Below, in pieces: positions 26,364-36,862 of a DNA stretch of 64,000 nucleotides. Under the pieces are notes generated by a model. It did no database searches. It saw nothing but the letters and a program-made list of their open reading frames with translations, and was not told the origin of the DNA. The DNA is from Domibacillus indicus (GTDB lineage: Bacteria; Bacillota; Bacilli; Bacillales; Domibacillaceae). Position 1 is the stretch's first letter. Every line of letters begins with the position of its first letter. Both the position numbers and the translations under genes were made by a program. The stretch spans positions 124,001 through 188,000 of the forward strand of contig NZ_JAMBOO010000004.1 of NCBI RefSeq assembly GCF_023715895.1, read 5' to 3'.

Positions 26364-27614
26364 ATGATAGGGACGAAAAGATTCTGGGGCAAACAAACCA
26401 TTATCGCAGCAGTTTCGGCAGCTGCACTTGCATTAAGCGGCTGTGCAGCTTCAAGTGCTTTAAATGAGGAAAAAGAAAAGCCTGCGGCTAATACAGAAGG
26501 GGATACGGTAAAAGTAGGTGTGCTTCATTCATTAAGCGGAACGATGGCAATCAGTGAAGTGTCACTTCGGGATGCAGAATTAATGGCTATTGAGGAAATT
26601 AACGCAAAAGGCGGTGTTCTTGGCAAGCAGATTGAGCCGGTCGTTGAAGATGGGGCTTCAGACTGGCCGACATTCGCCGAAAAAGCAAAAAAGCTTTTGC
26701 AGAAAGATGAAGTCGCAACTGTTTTCGGCGGCTGGACATCTGCGAGCCGAAAAGCGATGCTGCCTGTATTCGAACAGAATAACGGCCTGCTCTGGTATCC
26801 TGTACAGTATGAGGGAATGGAGTCTTCACCGAATATTTTTTATACAGGAGCCACAACGAATCAGCAAATTGTTCCGTCTGTGACATGGCTTCTTGAAAAC
26901 AAAGGAAAATCTTTTTTCTTAATCGGTTCTGATTACGTGTTTCCACGCACAGCAAACAAAGAAATCAAAGCACAACTTAAAGCGGAAGGCGGCACTCTAG
27001 TAGGTGAAGAATATACACCGCTTGGCCACACTGATTACAGTACACTGATCAGTAAAATCAAAGAAAAAAACCCAGAAGTCATCTATAACACGCTGAATGG
27101 AGACAGCAACGTTGCCTTTTTTAAACAGCTGAAGGATGCGGGAATTACAGCGGATGATATTACAGTTCTGTCTGTCAGTATTGCGGAGGAAGAAATTCGC
27201 GGCATTGGGACGGATATTTTAACAGGACATTATGCGGCATGGAATTATTTCCAAACAACTGATACGCCGGAAAATAAAAAGTTCGTTACGGCTTACAAGA
27301 AAGCATACGGAGATGATCGTGTAACCGGTGATCCAATTGAAGCAGCGTATAATGCCGTTTATTTATGGGCAGCTGCCGTTGAAAAAGCCGGATCCTTTGA
27401 TGTTGATGCAGTGAAAAAAGCGGCAGGCGGCATTGAATTTAAAGCGCCGGGCGGAACGGTCACCATTGATGGGGATAACCAGCATACGTACAAAACTGCC
27501 CGCATTGGTGAAATTCAAGCAGACGGCCAGTTTAAGGAAGTATGGAACTCAGGCGAGCCTGTTAAACCGGATCCGTATTTAGAAACGTATTCTTGGGCAA
27601 AAGGACTAAATTAA
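26364..27614 (+). CDS. urtA: urea ABC transporter substrate-binding protein UrtA
   Basis: 416 residues, lipoprotein with lipobox LSGC (near Cys27). The type 1 periplasmic binding fold includes [37 protein letters not shown] and [12 protein letters not shown], blocks typical of UrtA/FmdD urea- and amide-binding proteins. It captures urea outside the membrane for UrtBC. It is the first gene of urtABCDE under a TnrA/GlnR box and is followed by an internal terminator. Proximity to urease supports urea rather than short-chain amides. Confidence 0.92.
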   Translation: MIGTKRFWGKQTIIAAVSAAALALSGCAASSALNEEKEKPAANTEGDTVKVGVLHSLSGTMAISEVSLRDAELMAIEEINAKGGVLGKQIEPVVEDGASDWPTFAEKAKKLLQKDEVATVFGGWTSASRKAMLPVFEQNNGLLWYPVQYEGMESSPNIFYTGATTNQQIVPSVTWLLENKGKSFFLIGSDYVFPRTANKEIKAQLKAEGGTLVGEEYTPLGHTDYSTLISKIKEKNPEVIYNTLNGDSNVAFFKQLKDAGITADDITVLSVSIAEEEIRGIGTDILTGHYAAWNYFQTTDTPENKKFVTAYKKAYGDDRVTGDPIEAAYNAVYLWAAAVEKAGSFDVDAVKKAAGGIEFKAPGGTVTIDGDNQHTYKTARIGEIQADGQFKEVWNSGEPVKPDPYLETYSWAKGLN

Positions 27615-27619
27615 TCGGT

Positions 27620-27658
27620 ACAAATAAGGGAGGAAACTTCTCCCTTATTTGTTTTTTA
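27620..27658 (+). terminator. internal terminator between urtA and urtB
   Basis: A perfect 13-bp stem (ACAAATAAGGGAG and its complement) is followed by six T residues. It should make urtA transcripts more abundant than urtBCDE. Confidence 0.88.
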
Positions 27659-27674
27659 AAAAGGAGTGAACTAC

Positions 27675-28577
27675 ATGACAGTCGTGGCTACACAGCTGTT
27701 TAACGGGATTAGTCTTGGCTCTATTTTGCTTTTAATCGCCCTTGGGCTGGCTATCACATTTGGATTAATGAACGTGATTAATATGGCGCACGGAGAGTTT
27801 ATTATGGCTGGGGCATATACAACTTATGTGGTCCAGCAGGCGTTTTCACATTATGTTCCAGCGGCACTATTTAATTATTACTATATCGCAGCGATTCCGC
27901 TCTCATTTTTAATTGGTGCTCTCCTTGGCTTTGTTCTTGAAAAAATGCTTATCCGTTTTTTATATCACAGACCGCTTGACAGCCTGCTGGCCACGTGGGG
28001 GGTCAGTTTAATTTTACAGCAGGTGGCACGGTCCATCTTCGGCGCACCAAATGTCGCAGTCACGGCACCGGCCTGGCTTGACGGCGGGTTAACAGTCGCG
28101 GGTGCTGTTTTTCCGTATAAGCGTTTATTTATCATCGCCCTTGCTGTGATTTGTATGATTGCTCTTTATTTATACCTTGATAAAACAGCAGCAGGACGGA
28201 AAATGCGTGCGGTTACAATGAATCGCAGTATGGCATCAAGCCTGGGCGTATCCACTCAAAAAGTGGACGCGACGGCATTTGCGATCGGTTCAGGACTTGC
28301 TGGAATTGCAGGATGTGCCTTAACGGTTCTGGGTCCAATTGGTTCAACAATTGGCACCTATTATATAGTCGATGCCTTTATGATTGTTATTCTAGGCGGA
28401 ATTGGAAGCTTGGTCGGCACTGTTTTTGGTGCACTTAGCATTGGTATGCTTGGCACAGTGGCTGAGTTCTGGACGGGTGCCTCCATGGCAAAGGTCATCG
28501 TGTTTGCAGCTATTATCGCCTTTTTACAATTTAAACCGGCCGGGCTGCTCTCAGCACGCACGCGGTCATTGGAATAG
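27675..28577 (+). CDS. urtB: urea ABC permease UrtB
   Basis: 300 residues from ATG 27675, 8 bp after AAGGAG; an in-frame GTG at 27666 lies on the RBS. It is a LivH-type branched-chain-like permease with about eight helices; GLMNVINMAHGEFIMAGAY is the family block, and GRKMRAVTMNRSMASSLGV is the cytoplasmic coupling loop. It forms the channel with UrtC. Order and spacing within urtABCDE are typical. Confidence 0.9.
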   Translation: MTVVATQLFNGISLGSILLLIALGLAITFGLMNVINMAHGEFIMAGAYTTYVVQQAFSHYVPAALFNYYYIAAIPLSFLIGALLGFVLEKMLIRFLYHRPLDSLLATWGVSLILQQVARSIFGAPNVAVTAPAWLDGGLTVAGAVFPYKRLFIIALAVICMIALYLYLDKTAAGRKMRAVTMNRSMASSLGVSTQKVDATAFAIGSGLAGIAGCALTVLGPIGSTIGTYYIVDAFMIVILGGIGSLVGTVFGALSIGMLGTVAEFWTGASMAKVIVFAAIIAFLQFKPAGLLSARTRSLE

Positions 28578-28588
28578 GAGGGAACAAA

Positions 28589-29656
28589 ATGGATAAGAAA
28601 AAACTGGGCTATTGGCTTTTTTTTATCGCGCTGTTTTTAGGCCCTCTTTATTTAACGGAATTTCGTCTGGCACTCTTAGGCAAGTTTTTATGTTTTGCAC
28701 TTGTCGCCCTTGGTATCTGTCTCATCTGGGGGTACACCGGTATTTTAAGCCTTGGGCATGGTGTTTATTTCGGCCTCGGCGCTTATTGCACGGCGATGTA
28801 CTTAAAGCTTGAAGCGGCGGCGGGCGGGACGCTGCCAGACTTCATGGAATGGAGCGGCGTAACGGCTCTTCCGTCATTTTGGCAGCCATTTTCAAATCCT
28901 GTTTTTGCGCTTAGTGCATCTTTGCTGATTCCGGCGCTGCTTGCGGCAATGCTTGGTTTTTTAACGTTTAAAAATCGAATTAAGGGAGTGTATTTTTCCC
29001 TAATCAGCCAGGCTGTCGTTGTGGTGTTTGTAACACTTTTTGTGGCGAAGCAGGATTGGACCGGCGGCACAAACGGGTTAACGAATTTCACTACATTTCT
29101 TGGTTTTTCATTGGCGTCCCCGCTTGTGCAGATTGCCCTTTACTTGGTGACAGTTCTGATTTTGGGTGCCTCGTTTGCTCTTGCTGCTGCCTTGACAAAA
29201 AGCCGGGCAGGGCGGGTGCTGTCTGCCGTGCGGGACGGCGAAAACAGATTGCGCTTTTTAGGATTTAACCCAACGTCCTATAAAGTGTTTGTTTACAGCG
29301 TGTCTGCGGCACTGGCAGGCCTTGCTGGCACATTATTCGTTTTACAGGTTGGTCTTATTTCCCCGGCTATGATGGGGATTATCCCGTCGATTGAAATGGT
29401 GCTGTGGGTGGCGGTAGGCGGCCGCCATTCATTGATTGGGGCTATTTTAGGGGCCATTATTGTCAACAGTGCCAAAAGCTTTTTTAGTGAGTCTTACCCT
29501 GACATATGGTCGATCTTTTTAGGTCTTCTATTTATTATTATGGTGATGTTTTTACCGAATGGTATTGTTGGCGCGGTGAATTCGTGGAATGAAAAGCGGA
29601 TCAAATCCAAGCAAAAGGGAGGAACTGCCGATGCAGCCGATTCTGTCGTGTCGTGA
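28589..29656 (+). CDS. urtC: urea ABC permease UrtC
   Basis: 355 residues, LivM-type permease with a long second periplasmic region (residues 65-115). The block GYTGILSLGHGVYFGLGAY and the loop GRVLSAVRDGENRLRFLGF identify the family; KQDWTGGTNGLTNF is typical of UrtC. It pairs with UrtB. RBS GGAGGG precedes ATG 28589. Its 3' end overlaps urtD by 26 bp. Confidence 0.9.
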   Translation: MDKKKLGYWLFFIALFLGPLYLTEFRLALLGKFLCFALVALGICLIWGYTGILSLGHGVYFGLGAYCTAMYLKLEAAAGGTLPDFMEWSGVTALPSFWQPFSNPVFALSASLLIPALLAAMLGFLTFKNRIKGVYFSLISQAVVVVFVTLFVAKQDWTGGTNGLTNFTTFLGFSLASPLVQIALYLVTVLILGASFALAAALTKSRAGRVLSAVRDGENRLRFLGFNPTSYKVFVYSVSAALAGLAGTLFVLQVGLISPAMMGIIPSIEMVLWVAVGGRHSLIGAILGAIIVNSAKSFFSESYPDIWSIFLGLLFIIMVMFLPNGIVGAVNSWNEKRIKSKQKGGTADAADSVVS

Positions 29657-30383
29657 TGTGAAAGTCTCTTTTAACGGGTTTCAGGCACTTCAAGGAGTTA
29701 ATTTAACCGTTTATCCGCAGGAAGTCCGCTTTTTAATCGGGCCAAATGGCGCTGGAAAAACGACACTGCTTGATGTGATTTGCGGAAAAACAAAAGCAAA
29801 TGATGGTGAAGTAGTATACCGGGAAACAGAAAACATTCGCAAACTGCAGGAGCATGAAATTGTACGCCTCGGTATTACCCGTAAGTTTCAGGCACCTTCC
29901 GTTTTCACCAATTTGACTGTGCTGGAAAACCTTGAGCTTTCCCTTAAACAAAAAAGAAGCCTCTGGGCAGTCATGCGAGCCAAATTAACAAGGGAAGACG
30001 AAGAAAAGATGGACGCCATGCTTCACCGTATTGGATTAACCGAACAGCGGCACCAGCCGGCCGGGATACTTGCGCATGGTCAGAAGCAGTGGCTTGAAAT
30101 TGGTATGCAGCTGATGCAGGAGCCGGAAATTTTGCTGCTGGATGAACCGATCGCCGGGATGAGTGAAACTGAGCGCCATAAAACGGGAGAACTCATTCAT
30201 GACATTTCAAAGACCTGTGCGGTTTTAATTGTAGAGCACGACATGGAGTTTGTACGAAACTTTTCGAAACAAGTGACGGTTATGCATGAAGGCCGGGTGC
30301 TTTGTGAAGGGACAATGTCTGAAATTCAGCAAAATGAACAAGTGGCAGAAGTTTACCTCGGAAGGAGAGACAGCGCGTGTTAA
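29631..30383 (+). CDS. urtD: urea ABC transporter ATPase UrtD
   Basis: 250 residues from ATG 29631 with AAAGGGAGGA upstream, inside the 3' end of urtC. Walker A is IGPNGAGKTTLL and Walker B EILLLDEPIAGM with the catalytic Glu replaced in context by EP. The ABC signature is unusual (LAHGQKQWLEIG in place of LSGGQ), as is common in UrtD/LivG proteins. The H loop is IVEHDMEF. It drives urea import together with UrtE, which overlaps it by 7 bp. Confidence 0.9.
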   Translation: MQPILSCRDVKVSFNGFQALQGVNLTVYPQEVRFLIGPNGAGKTTLLDVICGKTKANDGEVVYRETENIRKLQEHEIVRLGITRKFQAPSVFTNLTVLENLELSLKQKRSLWAVMRAKLTREDEEKMDAMLHRIGLTEQRHQPAGILAHGQKQWLEIGMQLMQEPEILLLDEPIAGMSETERHKTGELIHDISKTCAVLIVEHDMEFVRNFSKQVTVMHEGRVLCEGTMSEIQQNEQVAEVYLGRRDSAC

Positions 30384-31075
30384 AAGTAGAAGGTATCCGG
30401 GCAGGGTACGATGAAAGCATGGTGCTGAATGATGTATCTCTTCAGGCGGAAATTGGGAAAGTGACAGCAGTGCTTGGGCGTAATGGAGTTGGAAAATCTA
30501 CTCTGATTAAAACGATTGCCGGTCTGATTAAACCGGCAGGCGGTTCCATCAAGTGGATGGATGAAAGAATAGAAAAGAAAGCTCCTGAATTTCGAGCGAG
30601 AAGTGGTATTGCGTATGTACCACAAGGACGCGAAATTTTCTCAGCCTTAACGGTAGAGGAAAATTTATTATTGGGTCTTGAAGCTCTGCCAAGGAAGGAA
30701 CGAAAGGAGCTGCCAGGTGAAATATTCGAGTGGTTTCCCATTTTGAGTGAAATGATTCATAGAAAAGGCGGTGACCTGAGCGGCGGCCAGCAACAGCAGC
30801 TGGCAATTGCGAGAGCCATCGTTGGCAGGCCTAAAATGCTTCTTTTGGATGAACCAATGGAAGGAATTCAGCCATCAATCGTGCAGCTTATTCAAGAGGT
30901 GATCATCGACATTGCTTCAAAGCAAGGAATGGGTGTTATTCTAGTAGAGCACAGCCTCGACCTTGCTTTTGCCTGCGCTGATTATTATTACATTTTGGAT
31001 CACGGTAAGGTAGTAAGCGAAGGGATCACGGATACGGTGCATAAAGACCTCGTAAAACAACATTTAATTATTTAA
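30377..31075 (+). CDS. urtE: urea ABC transporter ATPase UrtE
   Basis: 232 residues from GTG 30377. Walker A is LGRNGVGKSTLIKT, the signature DLSGGQQQQLAIARA, Walker B MLLLDEPMEGIQPS and the H loop LVEHSLDLAF: a complete LivF-type ATPase. It is the last gene of urtABCDE, overlaps urtD by 7 bp and is followed by a terminator 8 bp after the stop. Confidence 0.9.
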   Translation: MLKVEGIRAGYDESMVLNDVSLQAEIGKVTAVLGRNGVGKSTLIKTIAGLIKPAGGSIKWMDERIEKKAPEFRARSGIAYVPQGREIFSALTVEENLLLGLEALPRKERKELPGEIFEWFPILSEMIHRKGGDLSGGQQQQLAIARAIVGRPKMLLLDEPMEGIQPSIVQLIQEVIIDIASKQGMGVILVEHSLDLAFACADYYYILDHGKVVSEGITDTVHKDLVKQHLII

Positions 31076-31083
31076 ATCGAAAT

Positions 31084-31108
31084 GAGGACAAATCGTCCTC
31101 TTTTTTTT
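31084..31108 (+). terminator. intrinsic terminator of urtABCDE
   Basis: GAGGAC, loop AAATC, GTCCTC and eight T residues. It separates the urea importer from urease. Confidence 0.88.
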
Positions 31109-31170
31109 ATGAATAAAATAAATTTTCTAACAGCTCTTATTCCTTTTTGTTGGAAATAAAGTTATAATTA

Positions 31171-31187
31171 TGTTAGAAAATATTACA
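31171..31187 (+). promoter_or_regulatory. TnrA/GlnR box upstream of urease
   Basis: TGTTAGAAAATATTACA matches TGTNANAWWWTMTNACA completely. A TAAAAT -10 at 31218-31223 puts the start site near 31230, so the box is centred about 51 bp upstream, with a poor -35: the layout of a TnrA-activated promoter. A second TATAAT (31163-31168) lies just upstream of the box and could be repressed by GlnR. Confidence 0.75.
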
Positions 31188-31257
31188 TGAATAACAAAAC
31201 CTTTATCTTTTAACGTGTAAAATGAAGGGTGTGCAGAAAAGGAAGAAGGGGTTTTTT

Positions 31258-31560
31258 ATGAAACTGACGGCACGCGAGCAGGAAAAGTTAATGATTGTTG
31301 TGGCAGCTGATTTGGCACGCCGCCGCAAAGACAGAGGGTTAAAGCTGAATTATCCGGAATCAATTGCGCTTATCACGTACGAAGTAATGGAAGGCGCGCG
31401 CGACGGAAAATCCGTGCCGGAGCTAATGCAGTTTGGCACAACGATTCTATCAAGAGAGGATGTAATGGAAGGCGTTCCGGAGATGATTCATGATATTCAA
31501 GTGGAAGCAACCTTTCCGGACGGCACGAAACTGGTCACTGTCCATGACCCGATACGTTGA
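31258..31560 (+). CDS. ureA: urease subunit gamma
   Basis: 100 residues, the standard length, from ATG 31258 after GGAAGAAGGGG. It starts [10 protein letters not shown] and ends with [20 protein letters not shown], hallmark blocks of the gamma chain. It assembles with UreB and UreC into the cytoplasmic nickel enzyme that splits urea to ammonia and carbon dioxide. It leads the ureABCEFGD-nickel permease operon under the TnrA/GlnR box. A longer reading from 31222 has no better RBS. Confidence 0.95.
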   Translation: MKLTAREQEKLMIVVAADLARRRKDRGLKLNYPESIALITYEVMEGARDGKSVPELMQFGTTILSREDVMEGVPEMIHDIQVEATFPDGTKLVTVHDPIR

Positions 31561-31572
31561 GGAGGAGCGCAC

Positions 31573-31896
31573 ATGATTCCTGGTGAATATAAGCTTCAAA
31601 GTACCGCGATTGTATGCAATGAAGGAAAAGAAGAAACGAAGGTTTTTGTGACAAACCGGGGTGACCGGCCCGTGCAGGTTGGTTCCCACTTTCACTTTGC
31701 AGAAGTGAATCAGGCACTCGAATTTGAACGCGAGAAAGCGCTTGGTAAACGGCTGAACATTCCCGCAGGCACGGCAGTCCGTTTTGAGCCGGGAGACGGC
31801 AAGCCGGTTGTGCTCGTTCCGTTTTCTGGCGAGCGGCGCGTATACGGGTTAAATAATCGGGTGAATGGCGCGCTTGATGGGGAGGAAGAGGCATGA
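31573..31896 (+). CDS. ureB: urease subunit beta
   Basis: 107 residues. IPGEYKL at the start, [11 protein letters not shown] and [17 protein letters not shown] are typical beta-chain blocks. Separate gamma, beta and alpha genes are the usual Bacillus arrangement. RBS GAGGAGG lies 12 bp after ureA. Its stop overlaps the ureC start (ATGA). Confidence 0.95.
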   Translation: MIPGEYKLQSTAIVCNEGKEETKVFVTNRGDRPVQVGSHFHFAEVNQALEFEREKALGKRLNIPAGTAVRFEPGDGKPVVLVPFSGERRVYGLNNRVNGALDGEEEA

Positions 31897-33602
31897 GTTT
31901 TCAAATGTCACGCCGGCAGTATGCGGATATGTTCGGGCCCACAACGGGTGACTGTATCCGTCTGGCAGATACAGATCTCTTTATCGAAATTGAAAAAGAT
32001 TACACGGTGTATGGGGATGAAGTGAAATTCGGCGGGGGGAAAGTGATCCGTGACGGGATGGGCCAGCACCCCCTTGCCACACGCGCAGAAGCCGTTGACC
32101 TTGTGCTGACCAATGCCATTATCCTTGATTACACAGGTATTTATAAAGCGGATATTGGTGTAAAGGACGGAATGATTGCTGCCATCGGCAAAGCGGGCAA
32201 TCCCCTTTTGATGGACAAAGTAGACATTGTAATCGGCGCTTCTACCGAAGTGATTGCCGCAGAAGGAAAAATTGTCACAGCCGGCGGCATCGATGCGCAC
32301 ATTCATTTTATTTGCCCGCAGCAAATTGAAACAGCGCTTGCCTCCGGTGTCACAACGATGATTGGCGGTGGAACAGGACCGGCTACCGGAACAAATGCGA
32401 CCACATGCACCCCGGGTGAGTGGAATATCTTCCGTATGCTTGAAGCGGCCGAAGCGCTTCCGATGAATATCGGCTTTCTTGGCAAAGGAAATGCGTCTGG
32501 AATCGAGCCGCTTGAAGAACAAATTCAAGCAGGCGTGATTGGCTTAAAGCTGCATGAAGACTGGGGCACAACGGCTGCCACAATTGATACGGCGTTAAGG
32601 TCAGCAGACAAGTACGATATTCAGGTTGCTATTCATACCGATACATTAAATGAAGGCGGCTTTGTGGAAGATACGATTGCAGCGATCGATGGACGGGTGA
32701 TTCATACATACCATACAGAAGGAGCAGGAGGCGGGCATGCGCCGGACATTATCAAAGCGGCCGGCTATCCAAATGTTCTTCCTTCCTCCACAAACCCAAC
32801 CCGCCCTTACACAGTCAATACATTGGACGAGCATTTGGATATGCTGATGGTCTGCCACCACCTTGATCCATCGGTTCCGGAAGATATTGCGTTTGCCGAC
32901 TCGCGCATTCGGAAAGAAACGATTGCGGCAGAAGATATTTTGCATGATTTAGGTGTATTCAGTATGATCAGCTCTGATTCCCAGGCAATGGGGCGGATTG
33001 GCGAGGTGATTTTGCGCACATGGCAGACGGCCGACAAAATGAAAAAGCAGCGAGGGAAAATGAGTGAAGAAACAGGAGAAGGCGATAATTTCCGGGCGAA
33101 AAGATATGTCGCGAAATATACGATCAATCCTGCTTTAACACATGGCATTTCCGACTATGTTGGTTCTATTGAAACAGGCAAGCTTGCAGATCTTGTTTTA
33201 TGGGAGCCCGCTTTTTTTGGTGTAAAACCAGAGCTTGTCTTAAAAGGCGGCTTGATTGCCCACAGCGTCATGGGCGATCCAAACGCGTCCATCCCAACAC
33301 CGCAGCCGGCTTTGTACCGTCCGATGTTTGCAAGCTTTGGCAGGGCACTTTTCAAAACATCGATGACCTTTATGTCTAAAGCGGCGATCGAGCGCGGCGT
33401 TCCGCAAAAACTCGGTTTAGAGAAAATGATCCGTCCTGTCGGCGGAATCCGCACTTTGCAAAAAAGCGATATGAAATACAACGGTGAAACACCCAAGATC
33501 GAAGTGGACCCACAGACATATGAAGTAAAAGTAAACGGTGATCTGATAACGTGTGAACCGGCAGAAACTGTGCCAATGGCGCAGCGCTATTTCTTATTTT
33601 AA
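31893..33602 (+). CDS. ureC: urease subunit alpha (catalytic)
   Basis: 569 residues, full length. Nickel ligands lie in [11 protein letters not shown], the carbamylated Lys in GLKLHEDWG, further His residues in [12 protein letters not shown] and [15 protein letters not shown], and the active-site flap His in MVCHHLDPS. All catalytic residues that can be checked are present, so the enzyme should be active once nickel is loaded. It is followed by ureE after 12 bp. Confidence 0.97.
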   Translation: MSFQMSRRQYADMFGPTTGDCIRLADTDLFIEIEKDYTVYGDEVKFGGGKVIRDGMGQHPLATRAEAVDLVLTNAIILDYTGIYKADIGVKDGMIAAIGKAGNPLLMDKVDIVIGASTEVIAAEGKIVTAGGIDAHIHFICPQQIETALASGVTTMIGGGTGPATGTNATTCTPGEWNIFRMLEAAEALPMNIGFLGKGNASGIEPLEEQIQAGVIGLKLHEDWGTTAATIDTALRSADKYDIQVAIHTDTLNEGGFVEDTIAAIDGRVIHTYHTEGAGGGHAPDIIKAAGYPNVLPSSTNPTRPYTVNTLDEHLDMLMVCHHLDPSVPEDIAFADSRIRKETIAAEDILHDLGVFSMISSDSQAMGRIGEVILRTWQTADKMKKQRGKMSEETGEGDNFRAKRYVAKYTINPALTHGISDYVGSIETGKLADLVLWEPAFFGVKPELVLKGGLIAHSVMGDPNASIPTPQPALYRPMFASFGRALFKTSMTFMSKAAIERGVPQKLGLEKMIRPVGGIRTLQKSDMKYNGETPKIEVDPQTYEVKVNGDLITCEPAETVPMAQRYFLF

Positions 33603-33614
33603 GGTGGGATCGAA

Positions 33615-34061
33615 GTGATTGTTGAAAAAGTAATTGGAAATGTGGAAACAGATGATATTCGTGCACCTCATACAGAACGGGTTTTCCTGTCGAGTGACGA
33701 GCTTGTTAAACGCATTCAGCGTGTAAAAACAGATCATGGACGCGAGCTCGGTATTCGGCTGCGGGAGCCGAAAGACTTGCAGAACGGGGATATCTTATAC
33801 TGCGATGATAAAAACATGATTGTCATCCAGGTACTGGCCGATGATGTTCTAACTATTATGCCGGAGTCAATCGGCCAAATGGGAGACATTGCCCACCAGC
33901 TTGGCAACCGGCATCTGCCGGCTCAGTTTGAAGGCGATGAAATGATTGTGCAGTATGACTATTTAGTCGAACAGCTTCTCGAGCAGCTCGGCATTCCTTT
34001 TCGCCGTGAAGAGCGCAAGGTGAAAAAAGCATTCCGCCATATCGGCCACAGCCATGATTAA
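33615..34061 (+). CDS. ureE: urease accessory nickel metallochaperone UreE
   Basis: 148 residues from GTG 33615 after AAGGTGGG. An N-terminal peptide-binding domain is followed by the metal-binding domain with [10 protein letters not shown]. The C-terminus ends RHIGHSHD, a short His tail compared with the long His-rich tails of enterobacterial UreE. It delivers Ni(II) to the UreG/UreF/UreD complex. It overlaps ureF by 8 bp. Confidence 0.93.
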   Translation: MIVEKVIGNVETDDIRAPHTERVFLSSDELVKRIQRVKTDHGRELGIRLREPKDLQNGDILYCDDKNMIVIQVLADDVLTIMPESIGQMGDIAHQLGNRHLPAQFEGDEMIVQYDYLVEQLLEQLGIPFRREERKVKKAFRHIGHSHD

Positions 34062-34740
34062 TCCAATGCTGTCCTTTATGCAGCTGTGTGATTCCAATTT
34101 TCCTTCGGGTGCGTTTTCGCACTCGTTTGGACTGGAAACGTACATTTACGAAGGCAGCATTCATAATGCTGAAACATTCGAATCAGCTATGCGAATCTAT
34201 ATGGCCAATCAAATGGCTTATACGGATGCTCTCGCCTGCCGGCTTGCCTATGAGGATGTGGCAGCCTGCCGCTTTGATCATTTAACGGAGCTTGACCACA
34301 TGCTTTCCGCGCTGGCACTGCCGAAAGAAACACGGGAAGGCACTCGGAGGATTGGTGAACGAATGGCCAAGCTATGTGTGGACTTATACGAAAGCCCGTT
34401 GATCAATATGTATTACAAACAAATCCGCCAAAAGAAAGCGGTCGGCCATCCGTCTATTGTGTTTGCCCTGGCGGCCCATTATCTTCAGGCTGGTAAAAAA
34501 GATGCCATCGCTGCACACCTTTTTTCAGGTGTTCAGTCTTTGATTCAAAATGCTGTCCGGGCGATTCCGCTTGGGCAGACAGACGGCCAGCGGATCCTGC
34601 TGGCGCTGCAGCCGTTGATGAGAGAGATTGCAGACCAAACAGAAGAGATGACGGAAGAAGAACTCGGTATGAATATGCCGGGGCTTGAAATCGCACAAAT
34701 GCGCCATGAACAGCTGCCTGTTCGGCTTTTTATGTCGTGA
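34054..34740 (+). CDS. ureF: urease accessory protein UreF
   Basis: 228 residues, all-helical. [19 protein letters not shown] at the N-terminus is the family signature and [14 protein letters not shown]-like and [15 protein letters not shown] blocks follow. It gates GTP hydrolysis by UreG during nickel insertion. ATG 34054 lies in the end of ureE, giving translational coupling. Ends 22 bp before the ureG start. Confidence 0.93.
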   Translation: MINPMLSFMQLCDSNFPSGAFSHSFGLETYIYEGSIHNAETFESAMRIYMANQMAYTDALACRLAYEDVAACRFDHLTELDHMLSALALPKETREGTRRIGERMAKLCVDLYESPLINMYYKQIRQKKAVGHPSIVFALAAHYLQAGKKDAIAAHLFSGVQSLIQNAVRAIPLGQTDGQRILLALQPLMREIADQTEEMTEEELGMNMPGLEIAQMRHEQLPVRLFMS

Positions 34741-34762
34741 AAAACAAAAGGAGTGGTGCGGA

Positions 34763-35380
34763 ATGGAACCAGTACGTATCGGTGTTGGAGGACCTGTTGG
34801 TGCCGGCAAAACAATGCTTGTAGAAAAGCTCACACGTGCGATGAACGATGAATTCAGCATGGCCGTTGTGACGAACGACATTTATACGAAAGAAGATGCC
34901 CAATTTCTTATTAAAAACGGGGTTCTGCCGGAAAACCGTATTATTGGAGTGGAAACCGGAGGCTGTCCGCACACAGCGATTCGGGAAGATGCCTCCATGA
35001 ACTTTGCAGCAATTGATGAATTAAAAGAGGCACATCCCGATTTGGATATTATTTTTGTAGAAAGCGGAGGGGACAACCTGGCTGCCACATTCAGCCCGGA
35101 GCTTGTGGATTTTTCGATTTACATTATCGATGTGGCGCAGGGTGAGAAAATTCCGCGTAAGGGCGGCCAGGGCATGATTAAATCAGATTTGTTTATTATC
35201 AATAAAACGGATCTCGCCCCCTATGTAGGAGCCGATTTGGATGTGATGGCGGAAGATACGAAAAAATCACGTGGAGCAGACAAGCCGTTTTTCTTTACGA
35301 ACTTAAAAGTGGAAACGGGACTTCAAGACGTGGTGAAATGGATTAAAGAACATGCGCTTTTGATGGGGCTGGAAGCATGA
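34763..35380 (+). CDS. ureG: urease accessory GTPase UreG
   Basis: 205 residues from ATG 34763 after AAAAGGAGTGG. The P loop is [11 protein letters not shown], the CPH nickel/dimer motif is [25 protein letters not shown] is the family block, and [10 protein letters not shown] is the guanine-specificity motif. It hydrolyses GTP to drive nickel delivery into the urease active site. Its stop overlaps the ureD start by 4 bp. Confidence 0.96.
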   Translation: MEPVRIGVGGPVGAGKTMLVEKLTRAMNDEFSMAVVTNDIYTKEDAQFLIKNGVLPENRIIGVETGGCPHTAIREDASMNFAAIDELKEAHPDLDIIFVESGGDNLAATFSPELVDFSIYIIDVAQGEKIPRKGGQGMIKSDLFIINKTDLAPYVGADLDVMAEDTKKSRGADKPFFFTNLKVETGLQDVVKWIKEHALLMGLEA

Positions 35381-36192
35381 GCATGACCGGCACGCTGCGG
35401 ATGAAAGCAGTCTGCCGGGGCGATAAGACGGTGATAGCTGATACGTATTTTGACGGCGCGTTTAAAGTAGCGCGCCCGATCTATTTTAATGAAAACGAGC
35501 CAACGGTATACAGCCTTCATGTCGGTGGCGGATACGTAGGAGGCGACCGCTATCATACAGAGGTGATTCTCGAACCGGATGCGAGAATGATATTGACGAC
35601 GCAGTCTGCCGCAAAAGTGTATAAAACACCGCATGAGCCGGTTTTTCAGTCAATGAACGTATCTCTCGCGGCGGGCAGTGTGTTTATGTATATGCCGGAC
35701 CCGCTCATTGCGTATGAGCAGGCACGCTTTGAGCAGACAACCACGATCCATATGGAAAAAGGGGCAACGCTGCTTTATAGCGACAGCATAACGCCGGGCT
35801 GGTCTGAGAGCGGCCGGCCGTTTCGCTATGAGTGGATTCGGTCGAAGCTCAAAATATATGAAAATGGCCAGCTGCAGGTGTATGACCACCTTTTTTTAAA
35901 ACCGGACCAGCAGCCTTTATTTTCCCTTATGCAAATGGAGGATTATACACATGTCGGCTCTCTTTTTATCGTTTCGCCGCTGCTTGAGCCCGGCTGGCAG
36001 GAAGAACTGGAGCCGCTTCTGGCTCCGTATAACGATGGAGCGCGGATTGGGTTTTCTACGCTGAAAAATGGCGGCTGTACTGTACGGATTCTGGCTCACG
36101 CCTCTCATGTCATCGAAGAAATCATTCTGCAGTGCACCAACTGGCTGCGCCGGAAACTGGGCCAGGAGCCGCTGCAGCTCAGAAAGTATTGA
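35377..36192 (+). CDS. ureD: urease accessory scaffold UreD
   Basis: 271 residues. [19 protein letters not shown] and [12 protein letters not shown] are the conserved UreD/UreH blocks, with a beta-rich fold. It bridges apo-urease and UreF/UreG during activation. The sequence diverges more than its neighbours, as is usual for this subunit. It starts within the ureG stop and ends 15 bp before the nickel permease gene. Called ureH in some nomenclatures, but not the transporter that follows. Confidence 0.92.
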   Translation: MSMTGTLRMKAVCRGDKTVIADTYFDGAFKVARPIYFNENEPTVYSLHVGGGYVGGDRYHTEVILEPDARMILTTQSAAKVYKTPHEPVFQSMNVSLAAGSVFMYMPDPLIAYEQARFEQTTTIHMEKGATLLYSDSITPGWSESGRPFRYEWIRSKLKIYENGQLQVYDHLFLKPDQQPLFSLMQMEDYTHVGSLFIVSPLLEPGWQEELEPLLAPYNDGARIGFSTLKNGGCTVRILAHASHVIEEIILQCTNWLRRKLGQEPLQLRKY

Positions 36193-36207
36193 AAGAGGGA
36201 GCTATTT

Positions 36208-36831
36208 ATGATTCAAGGCGGACTTTTATCGATTTTATTGCTTGGATTTACATTAGGGATTAAGCATGCAACAGAACCAGATCATATTATTGCGGTTTCG
36301 ACGATTGCAAGCCGGACAAAAAAGCTGTACCGCTCGTCATTAACGGGTGTGTTTTGGGGGCTTGGGCATACGGCTACGCTGCTGATCATCGGTGTCACCG
36401 CGATCGCACTGGGCCGGCAGATTCCTGAGAATCTTGCAGCTCTGCTCGAATGCTTTGTCGGAGTCATGCTCGTTTATTTGGGTGTAAACGGAATGCGAGG
36501 AAGCTGGAGGGCGGGCGAAGCAGATTATGAGCATACCCACAAAAAATCATTTACGATTGGCGTGATCCACGGACTTGCCGGAAGTGCGGCCATGGTACTG
36601 TTAACAGCGACACAAGCTGACAGCAGCTCAGAAGCCTTTCAGTTTATTTTGATTTTCGGAGCGGGAACAGTTGTCGGCATGCTGCTTTTTACAACTCTGC
36701 TGGGCCTTCCGTTTTTAGTTACATCACATAAAACGATTCCGCTTTTTTTAATGCGGATCACGTCATTAATCAGCGTTTTGTACGGTCTCTATTACATTAT
36801 AGAGACGGGCTCAGGACTGATCACAGGATAA
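36208..36831 (+). CDS. UreH-type nickel permease
   Basis: 207 residues, about six membrane helices. The first helix carries KHATEPDHIIAVST, a variant of the HX4DH nickel/cobalt signature, and a second His block is GLGHTATLLIIG. It belongs to the small NiCoT-like (UreH/HupE) family, of which the Bacillus sp. TB-90 urease cluster has a member. Placement as the last gene of the urease operon argues for nickel uptake for urease. Terminator immediately follows. Confidence 0.82.
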   Translation: MIQGGLLSILLLGFTLGIKHATEPDHIIAVSTIASRTKKLYRSSLTGVFWGLGHTATLLIIGVTAIALGRQIPENLAALLECFVGVMLVYLGVNGMRGSWRAGEADYEHTHKKSFTIGVIHGLAGSAAMVLLTATQADSSSEAFQFILIFGAGTVVGMLLFTTLLGLPFLVTSHKTIPLFLMRITSLISVLYGLYYIIETGSGLITG

Positions 36832-36862
36832 AAAAGCAGCCGGCTTACCGGCTGCTTTTTTT
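36831..36862 (+). terminator. intrinsic terminator of the urease operon
   Basis: AAGCAGCCGG, loop, CCGGCTGCTT and a T run, starting at the stop codon. The next 200 bp up to the exporter gene hold only a possible TATACT -10 (37031-37036) and an RBS. Confidence 0.9.

Noticed and set aside
31908-32528. 206-codon minus-strand frame opposite ureC
   Set aside because: Antisense to the urease alpha subunit, whose catalytic residues are all present.
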